Shown: piece after piece, positions 14,243-22,331 of the stretch | Layout: every line of letters begins with the position of its first letter | How positions within the stretch are numbered: the stretch's first letter is position 1 | Origin: Phycisphaerales bacterium | Lineage (GTDB): Bacteria; Planctomycetota; Phycisphaerae; Phycisphaerales; UBA1924 | Length of the DNA: 32,325 nt | Direction of reading: 5' to 3' | NCBI GenBank assembly: GCA_011053195.1 | Contig: DRKT01000058.1 | Location: 1 to 32,325 of the forward strand | Program-made: the position numbers and the translations under genes | Notes under the pieces: generated by a model | The model's database searches: none | What the model saw: only the letters and a program-made list of their open reading frames with translations | What the model was told of the DNA's origin: nothing

Positions 14243-15942
14243 ACACCCTCCAAAGAGCACTCCCATGGATCGCCGCACTGCTCGCGGTTGTCTATGTCGG
14301 AATCCGCTTCGCATCACAAGATATTGACAGCTCCGTTTACCATCTCCAGCAACTCCGCGCCGTTCCGGTCTCAGGCGAAGGACGGACCAAGCCGCTCGAC
14401 ACCGTTGCACGAAACAGCCTCATGGTGCTCAGCGGTAAGCAGTCCGCCCGAACATCCAGCAAAAATCTATCCGCTATCGAATGGTACATGGAGCTCATCA
14501 CCAAGCCGAACGAAGCCGTCAACCGACGGGTCATTCGCATTGACCACCCCGATGTACTGGCCCTGCTCGGCTTGAACGAAGAAAAACGAACCCGCTTCTC
14601 ATTCGACGAACTCAGACCCAATCTCAACGAGATATCACGTCAGGCGATGCTTGCCGACCAAACCAAGCCCAAGGCACGCGATCCCTTTCAACGCTCCGTC
14701 CTCACCCTGTACCAACGTCTGTTCCGGTTCAGTGAACTCTCTCAACTTCAGAAGCCGTTTACCGTTGCCCCGCTGACATCGAGTGACGACTGGCGGTCTC
14801 TGTATGCGGTCCTCAAAGAAGACAGGACGGACCCTGACGCCCAGGCAATCCTGAGGGTTTTCGAGGCGTACAGCAATGATGATCCCGCTGCCTTCAATGC
14901 GAACCTCGATGGCTACCTTGGACAGATCAACCGTGTCCTGCCCGGCGAGGCCAAGAAAGCCCGATATGAGGTTGTTTTCAATCGTGTCCAGCCTTTTTAC
15001 GTTGCCGCCGTGATTTACGTTGCCGCGTTCTTGACCGGCTGCTTCGGCTTGCTTCTCAGCCAGCTTAAGGATTCAGAGTGGGGCCAAACCCTTCGGCGAT
15101 CCATGCTTGCCTTGATCCTTGTCGCCTTTGTCGTGCAAACGATCGGAATTGTCGCGAGGATCTACCTTCAGGGGCGACCACCCGTCACTAACCTCTACTC
15201 CTCCGCCGTCTTTATCGGCTGGGTCTGCGTCATGCTTGGCGTGTTTGCTGATCGACAGATGAAGCTCGGTCTGGCCGGCATCCTTGCTGCAGCCATCGGT
15301 TTCGGCTCTCTCATCATTGCCCACAACCTCGGCTCCTCGGGCGACACCATGGAAATGATGCAGGCCGTTCTCGACTCAAACTTCTGGCTCGCAACCCACG
15401 TCATTGTGGTTTCCATCGGCTACTCCGCCACCTTTTTCGCGGGCTTCCTCGCCATCGCCTACATCATCCTCGGCGTATTCACCCAGATGATTGACAAAGA
15501 TCGAGCTAAATCACTCTCCAAAATGATCTATGGTGTGATCTGTTTTGCGACGCTGATGAGTTTCGTTGGGACTGTTCTCGGCGGCATCTGGGCCGACCAA
15601 TCCTGGGGACGATTCTGGGGATGGGATCCAAAGGAAAACGGCGCCGCACTGATCGTTTTGATGAATCTGCTCATCCTCCATGCCCGCTGGGGGGGCATGA
15701 TCCGAGATCGGGGAGTCGCCGTCCTCGCGGTCCTTGGCAATATCATCACCGTCTGGTCATGGTTCGGCACCAACATGCTTGGCGTCGGGCTGCACTCTTA
15801 CGGCTTCACCCAGTCCGCCGTGTTCTGGCTCGCCCTGTTCATCCTCAGCCAGCTCATTATCATCGCCATAGGACTCATCCCGACCCGCTTGTGGCGAAGC
15901 CGGGATGGCATGGCTAAACTCACCCGAACCGCGGGCGCATAG
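14239..15942 (+). CDS. ccsA: CcsA/ResC-type haem-handling protein of cytochrome c synthesis
   Basis: A 567-residue System II protein. One N-terminal helix (about 8-24) is followed by an extracytoplasmic domain of roughly 220 residues, then a block of about eight membrane helices. The tryptophan-rich WWD haem motif is at 451-466 (IWADQSWGRFWGWDPKE) and flanking His387 and His519 are candidate haem ligands. The long N-terminal domain is not part of the shorter CcsA proteins of plastids and many bacteria. The start overlaps the resB stop (ATGA at 14239-14242). The last two codons and the TAG stop lie inside tRNA-Val, so the mRNA must either end within, or be processed at, the tRNA. Confidence 0.92.
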   Translation: MNTLQRALPWIAALLAVVYVGIRFASQDIDSSVYHLQQLRAVPVSGEGRTKPLDTVARNSLMVLSGKQSARTSSKNLSAIEWYMELITKPNEAVNRRVIRIDHPDVLALLGLNEEKRTRFSFDELRPNLNEISRQAMLADQTKPKARDPFQRSVLTLYQRLFRFSELSQLQKPFTVAPLTSSDDWRSLYAVLKEDRTDPDAQAILRVFEAYSNDDPAAFNANLDGYLGQINRVLPGEAKKARYEVVFNRVQPFYVAAVIYVAAFLTGCFGLLLSQLKDSEWGQTLRRSMLALILVAFVVQTIGIVARIYLQGRPPVTNLYSSAVFIGWVCVMLGVFADRQMKLGLAGILAAAIGFGSLIIAHNLGSSGDTMEMMQAVLDSNFWLATHVIVVSIGYSATFFAGFLAIAYIILGVFTQMIDKDRAKSLSKMIYGVICFATLMSFVGTVLGGIWADQSWGRFWGWDPKENGAALIVLMNLLILHARWGGMIRDRGVAVLAVLGNIITVWSWFGTNMLGVGLHSYGFTQSAVFWLALFILSQLIIIAIGLIPTRLWRSRDGMAKLTRTAGA

Positions 15943-16006
15943 CTCAGTTGGCTAGAGCGCTGCCGTCACATGGCAGAGGTCACAGGTTCAAGTCCTGTTG
16001 CGCCCA
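15933..16006 (+). tRNA. tRNA-Val (anticodon CAC)
   Basis: A 74-nt cloverleaf with perfect pairing in all four stems: acceptor GGGCGCA/TGCGCCC, D GCTC/GAGC, anticodon CTGCC/GGCAG with loop GTCACAT (anticodon CAC, reading GTG), and T ACAGG/CCTGT. The discriminator is A and CCA is not encoded; TTTT follows directly. Its first 10 nt overlap the 3' end of ccsA on the same strand. Confidence 0.96.
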
Positions 16007-16028
16007 TTTTCCACGCGAACAATGAACG

Positions 16029-16718
16029 CTACCCGGCTTTGACCATCCCCATTTTGATCGAGCAATTCTGCGTCACCTCTCGCACGGCCCGCAAGCCGGA
16101 GTTTATGCGGTTCCAGTTGGCAAGCTGTTGATCCGAGTTCGTTGCAAAGTCGCAGTGGAATCTGACCAATTTACCAATCGCAGGCTCCTCCATCCAATCC
16201 AAACCCAACTCTGGGTTCTCCGCGTGCCGCCGATACGCGTTGACACGTGACACCTCACGAGGCTTCTCGTGAACATACAAATCGATTGCATGCAGCATCC
16301 GCCCACCCGGTTTCAAAATCCTGGCCATGTCCGCGAAGCAATCTCCCAATGAATCATCAGGAATATGCTCAAGAACCGAAATCGAGAACACCACATCGAA
16401 ACTCGCATCCTCGAGCGCCGAGTCAAATTCTCCCATATAGGACCGGACGATCTCAACGCCGGGAATCACGTCGATTACCTGAGGCCCGTTCCCGCTGCCC
16501 TCGAACTTGTCAACATTTACGCAGGTATTCTTTGACGCCAGCTGCCTGAGCACCCGAGAGTTTCCGCCCCCGATCTCACAGATCCGAAGCCCGCTGCTCG
16601 CGCGAAGCTGTGAAACAACAAACGCATCCTGAATGCCCTTCAGATACCATGATTCCTTGTCGCAGAAGCCGGCGTCCCACCATGAAAATAGTTCGGATTT
16701 CCGAATAAAATCGTACAT
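16029..16718 (-). CDS. Class I SAM-dependent methyltransferase
   Basis: A 229-residue methyltransferase of the UbiE/type 11 kind. Motif I is LRICEIGGGNSRVL (about residues 43-56), an acidic residue ends the next strand (NVDKFEG), and FDVVFSISVLEHIPDD followed by ILKPGGRMLHAID are the later conserved segments. The substrate is not predictable. ATG 16718 is chosen because GGAGG lies 5 nt upstream; the frame stays open to 16856 and would otherwise overlap the response regulator gene, but that stretch is Cys/Arg-rich and not protein-like. It lies 106 bp downstream of the response regulator on the same strand. Confidence 0.82.
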   Translation of the reverse strand: MYDFIRKSELFSWWDAGFCDKESWYLKGIQDAFVVSQLRASSGLRICEIGGGNSRVLRQLASKNTCVNVDKFEGSGNGPQVIDVIPGVEIVRSYMGEFDSALEDASFDVVFSISVLEHIPDDSLGDCFADMARILKPGGRMLHAIDLYVHEKPREVSRVNAYRRHAENPELGLDWMEEPAIGKLVRFHCDFATNSDQQLANWNRINSGLRAVREVTQNCSIKMGMVKAG

Positions 16719-16824
16719 CAGATCCTCCGGCGACCAGTTCGCGCCAAGGCACAGGCACATACATCGGCCACGCCAGCCGAATCGACCGGAGTCTATCGCA
16801 GGAAAGACACGCTGGCAATCCGCC

Positions 16825-18240
16825 TCAACCGGCACACCGCTCCTCAGACTCACCAATCCCGTACAACTTCATTTTCTTATACAGCGTTGTCCGGTTGATC
16901 TCGAGCTGCTCAGCGGTCTTCGACCGGTTCCACCCGTTCGCCTCGAGCGCACGGATCAGAATCCGCCGCTCCGGCTCACGCAGTGCCTCAGCAAGCGACA
17001 TCGGTTCCCAGTCCTCAACACGCTCTGTGATTGCCCCCGCAATTCCAACGTCATCATCCGATCCGAGCATCCCCGGCGGCAGCGCATCGACATCAATCGT
17101 CGGGCGGGTGGTCAATACCGCCGCCCGCTCGATCACATTCTGCAACTCCCGCACGTTCCCCGGATACGAATACCCCGCGATCGCCGACAACGCCTCATCC
17201 GTAAACCCGACCAGTTCCTTGCCCATCTCACGCCCGAATCGATCCAGAAAATGCTTCGCAAGCAGCGGAATATCACTCACCCGCTCACGCAAAGGCGGCA
17301 AATCAATTTGAACAACATTGATCCGGTAGTACAAATCCTGACGAAACTTCCCCTCGGCAACCAACGCATCCAACGGCTCGTTCGACGCCAGAATCACACG
17401 CACATCGACCTCGATCGTCTCATTCGATCCCACCGGCTCGAACCGACGCTCCTGCAAAACACGCAACAGCTTCAGCTGCATCCCGGGGCTCGCCGAGTTG
17501 ATCTCATCCAAAAACAGCGTCCCGCCGTGCGCCGCCTGGAACTTTCCAATTTTGTCCGTGTGCGCCCCCGTAAAAGACCCGCGAACATGCCCGAACAGTT
17601 CACTCTCCAGCAGCGTTTCAGGAATTGAGCCACAAGCCAATTCAACATAAGGCTTGTCCTTCCGATCACTCTTGACATGGATCGCATGCGCGATCAGGCT
17701 CTTGCCCGTCCCGCTCTCACCTGACATCAACACGGTCGTCTTGCTCGGCGCCACCGCGGACACCAACTCATACACCCGCTGCATCCGCGAATCTCGACCG
17801 ACCAGCGAATCAAGCCCAAACCGGTCATCGAGCTGCCGACGCAGCACCGCGTTCTCCTGGATCAACGCCCGCTGCTGAATGGCCCGCTCGATCGCAAGCT
17901 CCAGCTCATGTTCGACCACCGGCTTGGTCAGATAATCCGCCGCCCCGAGTCGAAGTGCCTCGACCGCAGACTCAACCGTCCCATACCCGGTCAGCATGAT
18001 CACCGGCGAGCCGATCTTGCGCTCACGAACCTGCCTCAACAGCGAAAGCCCATCCGTCCCCGGCATCAGCACATCCGTCAGGATCGCATCCGGCGGGCTC
18101 TCCAGAGACGAGAGCGTCTCAAGCGCTTCATCACCGCCGAGTGCCGTCGTCACCGAATACCCGCTCTCCGTCAGCAGTTCACTCAGCGACTCCGCGACGA
18201 TCGGATCATCATCCACGATCAAAATGCTGGCCTTGGTCAT
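16825..18240 (-). CDS. Sigma-54 dependent response regulator (NtrC family)
   Basis: A 471-residue transcription activator. The receiver domain (1-120) has the acidic pocket DDD 10-12, phospho-acceptor Asp56, Thr84 and Lys106. The AAA+ domain has Walker A GESGTGKS at 174-181, the sigma-54 contact loop as GSFTGA at 221-226 instead of GAFTGA, and Walker B FLDE at 243-246. It has the arginine-containing FRQDLYYRINV segment. A Fis-type helix-turn-helix closes it (ALEANGWNRSKTAEQLEINRTTLYKKM). It would activate sigma-54 promoters when phosphorylated; no histidine kinase lies in the window. ileS is upstream on the same strand with a 137-bp gap in which no terminator was seen. Confidence 0.95.
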   Translation of the reverse strand: MTKASILIVDDDPIVAESLSELLTESGYSVTTALGGDEALETLSSLESPPDAILTDVLMPGTDGLSLLRQVRERKIGSPVIMLTGYGTVESAVEALRLGAADYLTKPVVEHELELAIERAIQQRALIQENAVLRRQLDDRFGLDSLVGRDSRMQRVYELVSAVAPSKTTVLMSGESGTGKSLIAHAIHVKSDRKDKPYVELACGSIPETLLESELFGHVRGSFTGAHTDKIGKFQAAHGGTLFLDEINSASPGMQLKLLRVLQERRFEPVGSNETIEVDVRVILASNEPLDALVAEGKFRQDLYYRINVVQIDLPPLRERVSDIPLLAKHFLDRFGREMGKELVGFTDEALSAIAGYSYPGNVRELQNVIERAAVLTTRPTIDVDALPPGMLGSDDDVGIAGAITERVEDWEPMSLAEALREPERRILIRALEANGWNRSKTAEQLEINRTTLYKKMKLYGIGESEERCAG

Positions 18241-18377
18241 GACGATTCCATCGGCGCGTGAGGCGTCCAGTCAACGCAAAGAGCATGGCCTCGGCAACTT
18301 CACCAGCCCACAATCCGCACAACTGTTGCCGGCACGCAACACCCGCACACACCACGTCCGAGAACAGCCCCGCTCAG

Positions 18378-21284
18378 CTACTCCACACCAAGGGCCGCAG
18401 CATCACGGTCGCTCAGCGTGTCCCCGTTGGATCGCAGCCGAACCGTCCCGTCCCGCTTCCAACTCCGTTCACACCGGGCCCGATCGCGCACATCCACAAC
18501 CCTCGGCCCCTCGGCGCCCGCATCAAGCTCAACCCCGCTCACGCCGAGCAGGTCCGCAAGATCCACTTGGTCAAACCGTTCCAGCACACCTTCCGGATCC
18601 GCCAGCACGACCACGGCATCAAGCGGGTTTTCGATCCCCTCGGCCTTGGCGTGCTCAAGTGCCAAAAGCCCAGCGTGACGAGCCGACATGGCCGCCTCCC
18701 AACCCGCATCCGCACGGACTCCCGTTTCCGGCAGCACTTCCACAAGATGCACACACGCGTCATCCCCTGAATACAGCGTGCGATACGCCTCATCCGCTGT
18801 ATGACAAAGCACGGGCGACAGCAGCCGGCACAACTGGTCTGCAATCCGGTGCATCGCCGTCTGCGTCCGTCGCCGTCGCGCCGAATCCGCAGCATCGCAA
18901 TACAGCCGATCCTTCACCGCAGCAAGATACACCGAACTCAGGGTGTCATTGCAAAAATTGAACAGCGCATGATGCGCCGTCTTGAACTGGAACCGTTCAT
19001 ACGCCTGCGAAACCGTCGCCGAGAGCGAATCAAGCTCACCCAGCACCCACGCCTCAAGACTTGTCGGTTCAATCGAAGCAAGATCCACGCCATCTTGTTC
19101 GACATCGAACCCGTCGAGGTTGCTCAGCAGAAAACGGAGCGTGTTGCGCACCTTGCGGTAGCTCTCGCCAGCGGTGGCAAAGAACTCATGGTCAACCTTG
19201 ACATCGTTCTCATACGCCAGCGAACTGACCCACCAGCGGAGCACATCGGCACCGAACTCCTTGAACAGATCCTCGATCGTGTCGCCCGCGCTCTTGCTCA
19301 GTTTCTTCCCGTCCTTGTTGACCATGAACCCGTGTGTCAGCAACGTTCTAAACGGCGGCTTGCCCCGGCTCCCAAGGGCCGTCAACAGTGACAACTGGAA
19401 CCATCCCCGATGCTGGTCCGTCCCTTCCAGATACAAATCGCAGGGAAAGTCCCGCCCGTCCGAGCGCCGGCGCATCACGGCATTCCACGACGAACCCGAC
19501 TCGAACCACACATCAAGAATGTCATGCCCCTTGACCAGATCGGCCAGTGCGATCTCGCCATCGCGGATCTTCTCCGGTGCCTCCGAATCCCCAGCCGCGT
19601 CGTAGCCCGCCAAGAGCTCCTCCGGCGACATGGTGTACCACGCATCCGACCCCTTTTCCTCAACAACCGCGGCGACCGCACGCACGCTCGCCTCGGTCAT
19701 GAAGCTCTCACCGCTCGGCAAAACAAACGATGGAATCGGCAAGCCCCACGATCGCTGCCGGCTGATGCACCAGTCCGGCCGGCTCTCCAGCATCCCACGC
19801 ATCCGGTTCTTGCCCCACTCCGGAACATACCGCACATCCGTTTCCGTTTCATCGAGCGCCATCTGCCGAAGATCCTTCCCGTCCCGAGCGGTGGGGCGGT
19901 CGACTCCAACGAACCACTGCTCGGTCGCACGGAAGATCACCGGCCCCTTGCTCCGCCAGTCATGCGGATAACTGTGCAAAAACGAGAATTCATGAAACAA
20001 ATGCCCGCTCGCACGCAGATGGCCCGCCACCTGCTCGTTCGCCTCGAACACGTTGCGACCCACGAGCCACCCCGGCACCGTCTCGTCATACGTCCCGTCG
20101 GCAAGCACAGGGCAGTACACCCCAAGCCCCTCGCGAAGCCCCGTCTGGTAGTCGTCCGCACCGTGCCCGGTCGCGGTATGCACAAGCCCCGTGCCGTCTT
20201 CGAGCGTCACATAGTCCGCGTTGACCACCGTCCAGGTCTTCCCGTTCGGGTCTTCCACCGGCGGCTTATCCTCGCGCACCGGGCTCCGATACCGAACACC
20301 AAGCAGGTTCTTCCCGCTTGTCCTCGCCAACACCTCCACTTCGCCTGACTTGGCCAGCTTCGTCACCGTCTCAACAAGGTCCGATGCAAGCACCGAAATC
20401 GCACCATCCACACGCACCAGCGCATACTCGAACCGCTCATTGACCGCGACAGCCATGTTCGCAACAAGCGTCCACGGCGTCGTTGTCCAGATCATCAGGC
20501 TCGGCCCGGCCTTGGGGCGTTCATCCTCGCCAAACCCAAACCGCGCATACACGTCCGCCGGGTCTTCGCACTCGAAATCCACATAGACCGAAAGATCCTC
20601 GCGGTCTTCATACTCAAGCTCCGCCTCGGCCAGAGCCGTCTCGTTGTCCACCGACCAATGCACCGGCTTGAGTGCCCGGTAGACCAACCCCTGCGCGCAC
20701 AGATCGGCCAGCACATCCAGCACCGCGCGTTCATACCCAGGGTCCATCGTCAGATACGGGTGCTCATACTCCGCCAGCGTCAACAACCGCTGCATCTGGC
20801 CCGTCTGCAACTTCTGATACTTCGCCGCGTTTTTCTGGCACTCCCGCCGGATCGCCACCCGACGCTGCTCGTCCGGCAGATCCATCAGTTTGCGGATCTT
20901 CCCGCTCTCCACAAGCCCAGCCATCACCTTGTGCTCGATCGGAAGACCATGGCAATCCCAGCCCGGCACAAACGGGACATCAAAGCCCAGCACCGTCCGG
21001 CTCCGAACCACAAAGTCCTTCAGACACTTGTTCATCAGATGCCCGAGATGGATCGACCCATTCGCATACGGCGGCCCATCGTGGAAAACGAACCGACCCC
21101 TCGGCTTGCTCGATCCCGCCTCACGCAGTCGCTCGTACACACCAAGCCTGGCCCAGCGCTTCAGGCTCTGAGGCTCATTCTGAACGAGATTCGCCCGCAT
21201 CGGAAACGAGGTCCGAGGCAGGTTCAATGTCGACTTGAACCGATTTTTTGCGGGCTTCTCGGCGGCCCGATGGTCTGCTGTCAT
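18378..21284 (-). CDS. ileS: Isoleucyl-tRNA synthetase
   Basis: A 968-residue class I aminoacyl-tRNA synthetase. It shows PPYANGSIHLGH with the HIGH signature as HLGH (79-82), the CP1 editing domain with WTTTPWTL, TGHGADD and the later DWCISRQRSWGLPIP, DVWFESG, EGTDQHRGWF, and KLSKS (661-665) for the KMSKS loop. The C-terminal zinc finger of long bacterial IleRS is degenerate: the first Cys remains (938) but the others are Ser941, Ser958 and Asp961. ATG 21284 is preferred, with GGAG 9 nt before it; in-frame sequence upstream to 21404 does not look like IleRS. A possible small ORF overlaps the start by 4 bp. Confidence 0.97.
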   Translation of the reverse strand: MTADHRAAEKPAKNRFKSTLNLPRTSFPMRANLVQNEPQSLKRWARLGVYERLREAGSSKPRGRFVFHDGPPYANGSIHLGHLMNKCLKDFVVRSRTVLGFDVPFVPGWDCHGLPIEHKVMAGLVESGKIRKLMDLPDEQRRVAIRRECQKNAAKYQKLQTGQMQRLLTLAEYEHPYLTMDPGYERAVLDVLADLCAQGLVYRALKPVHWSVDNETALAEAELEYEDREDLSVYVDFECEDPADVYARFGFGEDERPKAGPSLMIWTTTPWTLVANMAVAVNERFEYALVRVDGAISVLASDLVETVTKLAKSGEVEVLARTSGKNLLGVRYRSPVREDKPPVEDPNGKTWTVVNADYVTLEDGTGLVHTATGHGADDYQTGLREGLGVYCPVLADGTYDETVPGWLVGRNVFEANEQVAGHLRASGHLFHEFSFLHSYPHDWRSKGPVIFRATEQWFVGVDRPTARDGKDLRQMALDETETDVRYVPEWGKNRMRGMLESRPDWCISRQRSWGLPIPSFVLPSGESFMTEASVRAVAAVVEEKGSDAWYTMSPEELLAGYDAAGDSEAPEKIRDGEIALADLVKGHDILDVWFESGSSWNAVMRRRSDGRDFPCDLYLEGTDQHRGWFQLSLLTALGSRGKPPFRTLLTHGFMVNKDGKKLSKSAGDTIEDLFKEFGADVLRWWVSSLAYENDVKVDHEFFATAGESYRKVRNTLRFLLSNLDGFDVEQDGVDLASIEPTSLEAWVLGELDSLSATVSQAYERFQFKTAHHALFNFCNDTLSSVYLAAVKDRLYCDAADSARRRRTQTAMHRIADQLCRLLSPVLCHTADEAYRTLYSGDDACVHLVEVLPETGVRADAGWEAAMSARHAGLLALEHAKAEGIENPLDAVVVLADPEGVLERFDQVDLADLLGVSGVELDAGAEGPRVVDVRDRARCERSWKRDGTVRLRSNGDTLSDRDAAALGVE

Positions 21285-21463
21285 CGCGTATCGCTCCGGC
21301 ACGTACCCAGGCCCATGCCCGGGACGCTCTTCTTGTGGTTCTGATGGTAGGGAATCAACTCGGCAGGCTCGAAAATCAAGCCCGTTCCAGCCCCGCGCCG
21401 GCATCGGTCGCCGCGATCACGCACCGCCGACCCGTCGTCAGCGGGGCCGGCTAATTCGCTCAT
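21281..21463 (-). CDS. Possible 60-residue ORF overlapping the ileS start
   Basis: ATG 21463 opens a 60-codon frame whose TGA (21283-21281) overlaps the ileS ATG as ATGA, the usual sign of translational coupling. The C-terminal half contains IFEPAELIPYHQNHKK. The first half is Arg/Asp/Gly-rich. No clear ribosome site precedes it and I do not recognise a family. The rest of the 265-bp gap 21285-21549 holds an 8-bp inverted repeat (GCACCGC-type) and no other gene. Confidence 0.25.
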   Translation of the reverse strand: MSELAGPADDGSAVRDRGDRCRRGAGTGLIFEPAELIPYHQNHKKSVPGMGLGTCRSDTR

Positions 21464-21549
21464 CGAACTGCCATACGCGGTGCGCCATGATGAAGCAAGT
21501 ATCGCCCGTTTCGGCCCAGAAGACAAGAAAAAAGACCGCGAACCCGTGA

Positions 21550-22098
21550 TCAATCCGCCGTGATCTCGAAAATTGTTTGCGTCCGAAGCACAAAGCCACC
21601 GGAGGCCACGAGATGGTACGACTCGATGTGGATCTCCGATCGGCGGGGCTCGACGTCAAGAATCGTAAGATTCGGCCCCGAATCATTGTCCCAGGCAAAG
21701 AACTGAGAATCGTTCTCCTGCACATGTTCGGTCATTTCCCGATGGGTCGCGAGATAAAGATTCTCACTCAGAACCTCGGTCTGAACCGTCACAAGGTAGT
21801 TCACACCCTCGGCCTCGAAAAAGTGCTCGTAGTCCTTCTCGCCTGCACACGGAAAGGCCGTCACCACACCAGTCGATGGAAGATCATCCTCCCGATCAAT
21901 CACCAACTCCGTCGCACACAATTCCCCGAACCCAAACCGCAGCACGTGATTCCCCGGCATCACCCACGATTCCAGCTCATACCCTCCAAGACCGACCACG
22001 CGCCGATCCCGCAAATCGAACAACTCGGGATGCAACGCCCTGCGGTAGAGGACCACCTGGTAGGACTGCGTGCTCAGTTGCTTTGCTGTGAGATCCAT
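21550..22098 (-). CDS. Conserved hypothetical protein, 182 residues
   Basis: A soluble-looking 182-residue protein with alternating short strands and many charged residues, no signal peptide and no membrane helix. The start is firm: GGGAGG lies 5 nt before ATG 22098. Notable segments are YQVVLYRRALHPELF near the N-terminus, GYELESWVMPGNHVLRF and the paired C-terminal strands ending FVLRTQTIFEITAD. It vaguely recalls the DUF2617 family in length and in a QVV-Y start, but I cannot confirm this. It is upstream of ileS on the same strand and divergent from the HEAT-like gene. A TATACT at 22241-22236 on the minus strand is a possible -10 element with a long leader. Confidence 0.7.
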   Translation of the reverse strand: MDLTAKQLSTQSYQVVLYRRALHPELFDLRDRRVVGLGGYELESWVMPGNHVLRFGFGELCATELVIDREDDLPSTGVVTAFPCAGEKDYEHFFEAEGVNYLVTVQTEVLSENLYLATHREMTEHVQENDSQFFAWDNDSGPNLTILDVEPRRSEIHIESYHLVASGGFVLRTQTIFEITAD

Positions 22099-22331
22099 TC
22101 ATCCTCCCGAATCCGTCGACCCGGCGCCTTACCACACCACCTCGGCGGACACTTCTTTGGCTTCCTGCCCAGCGAGAACCGTAGCCGCAGTCCAACGATG
22201 CTGGATCACACCGTTTCACGCCAACCGGCCTCCACAGTATATTGTACGAATACGAAAAAGTTTCCCTAAATCTTGTAGTTGACAGGTCTTTTTGCGAATA
22301 TGCCCAGTCTGCCGATACCCAATCTACAACG

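Noticed and set aside
22279-22307. TTGACA as promoter of the HEAT-like gene
   Set aside because: The -35 is perfect, but the 16-18 bp spaced position reads GCCCAG-like sequence; no usable -10 was found.
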